Positions 62,128 to 64,000 of a DNA stretch of 64,000 bases are shown here, piece by piece (the first letter of the stretch is position 1; every line of letters begins with the position of its first letter). The notes under the pieces are model-generated. The model searched no databases, had not been told where the DNA came from, and was given only the letters and a program-made list of their open reading frames with translations. Source of the stretch: Methanocorpusculum vombati (GTDB lineage Archaea; Halobacteriota; Methanomicrobia; Methanomicrobiales; Methanocorpusculaceae); contig NZ_JAPTGC010000002.1 in NCBI RefSeq assembly GCF_026891935.1, forward strand, positions 1 through 64,000, given 5' to 3'. The translations under genes and the position numbers were made by a program.

Positions 62128-62311
62128 CATAATGGGGTGTTTGTACGGGTGATTTTTTTTACAAAATTTCAGAGATCAATGTTATTTTTATCATATCCGC
62201 CACATCTTCTCCCGAATAGGATATAATGACATATCTCTGAAAAGATAATTATTACAAGGTTCTTGGAAAAGAAAAGAGGAAGAAGATATATCTTAGGCAA
62301 ACAAAATATAA
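62128..62311. other. Divergent promoter region between phosphonate operon and methyltransferase
   Basis: AT-rich. Candidate TATA elements are AAATATAA (62303-62310) on the plus strand and GATAAAAATA (about 62180-62190) on the minus strand. No other structure was recognised. Confidence 0.45.
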
Positions 62312-62333
62312 CCCTACTCTAAGAGGATATAAG
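62312..62333 (+). promoter_or_regulatory. Leader motif of divergent methyltransferase
   Basis: CCCTACTCTAAGAGGATAT followed by AAG and ATG. It is the mirrored counterpart of 62106-62127, in both cases ending exactly at the start codon and carrying the ribosome-binding element (GAGGAT here). Confidence 0.65.
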
Positions 62334-62984
62334 ATGGATAAAACATACTGGATAGACTACTATAAAAATAATGAGCCCCCTAAGGAACCATCGTTGTTTG
62401 CACAGGTTGTATTATCATATATTTTAAAAAGGAGGGGCAATTCACCAGTAACCCCATCTCTCCTTGAATTAGGATGTGGAAATGGAAGAGACAGCATTTA
62501 TTTTGCCCAAAACGGGATTGATGTGACTGCAATTGATCAAGTTGATGAGATTTGCCGTCTTCGAAATAGGTTTAAATCATGCAAAAATCTGAATTTTATT
62601 CGAGAAGATTTTACAGATTTTCCGGGATATTTGTCGGAAAAATATGATTTTATTTATAGCAGGTTCACTCTCCATTCAATTCGTGAAGACGAAGCAAACA
62701 CCCTTTTGAAAAATGTACATGATAACCTTAAAACCGGAGGGGAATTATTCATTGAGGCCCGAAGCGTAAATGATGATATTTTTGGAAAAGGAATGCCTGT
62801 TAAGGGAGAGAGAAATGCTTTCATTTACAATGATCATTACCGCAGGTTTATAGATGGTGATGAACTGGTAGAAACCTTATCGAGAATTGGGTTTAACATA
62901 ATTTATACTGAGGAAAGCAAAAATTTTGCACCTTATAGGAATGAAAGACCTTCGGTCATTCGAGTGGAAGCCACAATACTGTAA
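62334..62984 (+). CDS. Class I SAM-dependent methyltransferase, divergent from phosphonate operon
   Basis: A 216-residue methyltransferase. It begins KTYWIDYYKNNEPPKEPSLF; motif I is LLELGCGNGRDSIYFAQNGI, then VTAIDQVDEI, FIREDFTDFPG, FDFIYSRFTLHSIREDEAN-like, and the post-I strand GELFIEARSVNDDIFGKG. It resembles TehB-type and small-molecule O-methyltransferases. AT-rich like the phosphonate genes. The shared leader and position suggest it modifies the phosphonate product, for example by O-methylation, but this is inference. Confidence 0.82.
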   Translation: MDKTYWIDYYKNNEPPKEPSLFAQVVLSYILKRRGNSPVTPSLLELGCGNGRDSIYFAQNGIDVTAIDQVDEICRLRNRFKSCKNLNFIREDFTDFPGYLSEKYDFIYSRFTLHSIREDEANTLLKNVHDNLKTGGELFIEARSVNDDIFGKGMPVKGERNAFIYNDHYRRFIDGDELVETLSRIGFNIIYTEESKNFAPYRNERPSVIRVEATIL

Positions 62985-63106
62985 ATGTTTAACTAAAATT
63001 TAAATAGAACTTGCGCAATGTGTGCCGTGCCAAAATTATTTGAATTCATGCCGATACCTTCTGTCGTCCATCGGATGTTTCTCATTCCTATTCTCCTTAT
63101 TTATCC

Positions 63107-64000
63107 TCAATATCCGATAAGCACCTTGTCCGGTGTTTCTATGACACCCCAGTCCAAACTCTGATGAAGCCTGACGGTGTTGTACCAGATTAGCATTTAG
63201 TCAAGGCTTGCGAACTCCGCGCGAAATTGTTTGTAAATCTGGAACCATCTCTCCACCTTTCCATTACTTTTCGGATGATTATATTTGCAGAGAATGTCTT
63301 TTAGTCCTCTTTATCTACAATATTCTTCAAATGCATGATTTGCTTCTCCATAACAGTCCCATCTATTTGCATAAAATTGCGAACCATGATCCGTAATGAC
63401 CTCCTCTATCTTTCCATAGGGAAGATATGACTGACACGCCTGTTCCACGGCTGAAATTGAATTTTGCGTGGTTGCAGGCATCAAACTCTTTCCCAGCGAG
63501 AATCATTCTTCTTGCATCATCCAACACGACACAAACCTGTTTCCCGTTGAATTTACTGACATGCCAGTCCATATGGACAGCTTCAAGGCTGAATTCATGT
63601 TCATAGCGAACCCAGGGACGATGACGAATACCTTTTTTCGGGTCGGGATGAGTCATACTTTCCTCCAGAAGAATACGATGAATTGCACGGTTACCAATGG
63701 AAAATCCTTTGATTTCCCGAAGATATTTCCCCAATTCCTTAGTACCAATACGAAGAGTCGCTTTGGCAGAAAGGATCTTCAAACGAATGGAGGGACTGAC
63801 GACGGCAGCAGGCAGGCCACGCTTCAGCGGGATAGGATACACACCATTCGTACGGTAGTACTTCACCAGCTGATACACGCGGCTCGCAGTAATGCCGTGA
63901 AGATCACCAACCAGCGTCGCAGGAAGGGATAAATCCACAATCATTTTAATGATTTGTGCGATTTCTTCACCAGAAAGGGATACGTCTCTCTTGTTTTTTA
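63107..64000 (-). pseudogene. Decayed DDE (rve-type) transposase, 5' end beyond the window
   Basis: Reads from the right edge without a start (SGEEIAQIIKMIVDLSLPAT), through an HTH region (GITASRVYQLVKYYRTNGVY) to an rve integrase core: first Asp in VHMDWHVSKFNG, second in VITDHGSQFYANRWD and Glu in SNGKVERWFQIY. A one-base frameshift lies near 63476, and in-frame TAA stops are at 63311-63313 and 63197-63199. The protein would end at the TGA at 63107. Family resembles IS481-like archaeal integrase-type elements. It is inactive as read. The IS ends are not visible. Confidence 0.85.

Overview
The window is chromosomal DNA from a hydrogenotrophic methanogenic archaeon, most likely a Methanomicrobiales member close to Methanocorpusculum. 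The evidence is a methanogenesis-marker-12 gene, an MptE-type tetrahydromethanopterin kinase gene, a four-subunit pyruvate:ferredoxin oxidoreductase operon in the order porC-D-A-B, a Thg1-like polymerase, archaeal cell-surface proteins (one with a PGF-CTERM-like tail) and an AglJ-like N-glycosylation enzyme. The genus is an inference. Many starts sit next to matches to the archaeal anti-Shine-Dalgarno (GGTGATC or GGAG), and several ATG choices rest on that or on family alignment.

Layout. 1-413: non-coding repeat. 414-3798: glycosyltransferase and UDP-galactopyranose-mutase-like pair, arsenate-reductase-type phosphatase, solo Dam-type methylase. 3838-11599: surface protein, MFS transporter, membrane protein, a 919-residue PP-loop/cysteine-desulfurase fusion with a vWA-like partner. 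11843-18299: tight biosynthetic run pyrG-guaA-argD-hisC-adenylate kinase-CDP-alcohol transferase. 18488-27116: cell-envelope region with secreted proteins, a membrane-bound winged-helix regulator paired with a secreted protein, and three tandem paralogues. 27117-27904: inverted and direct copies of the first repeat. 27905-37311: AglJ-like transferase, pheA, TehA-like transporter, a cluster of GTTACC palindromes, dapF, Thg1-like enzyme, and a radical SAM/MptE/RCK-DHH operon. 37433-37824: four identical tandem tRNA-Lys(CTT) genes, then a TGS-less thrS. 39808-52371: housekeeping genes (hisF, ahcY, dnaJ-like, marker 12, porCDAB, thrC). 52423-64000: accessory region with an FkbM methyltransferase gene broken at a G10 tract, ComEC-like/DUF3006 pair, esterase, flippase, gene debris, a phosphonate biosynthesis operon, a divergent methyltransferase and a decayed transposase.

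The most notable system is the phosphonate operon at 57809-62105. It encodes phosphonopyruvate decarboxylase, a three-domain protein (LicC-like nucleotidyltransferase, TagD/RfaE-like cytidylyltransferase, PEP mutase) and an iron-type alcohol dehydrogenase. Together these predict PEP to phosphonopyruvate to phosphonoacetaldehyde to 2-hydroxyethylphosphonate, with nucleotide activation built into the mutase polypeptide. A divergently transcribed methyltransferase carries a near-copy of the operon's 22-nt leader next to its own start codon, which suggests shared control. With a flippase and an FkbM methyltransferase gene nearby, the natural guess is a phosphonate-decorated surface glycan or lipid. 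No transferase that would attach it is visible before the window ends.

The accessory block is visibly more AT-rich than its surroundings, ends in a dying transposase and contains gene fragments, consistent with acquisition by transfer. Assignments come from reading translations and motifs; no database search was run.
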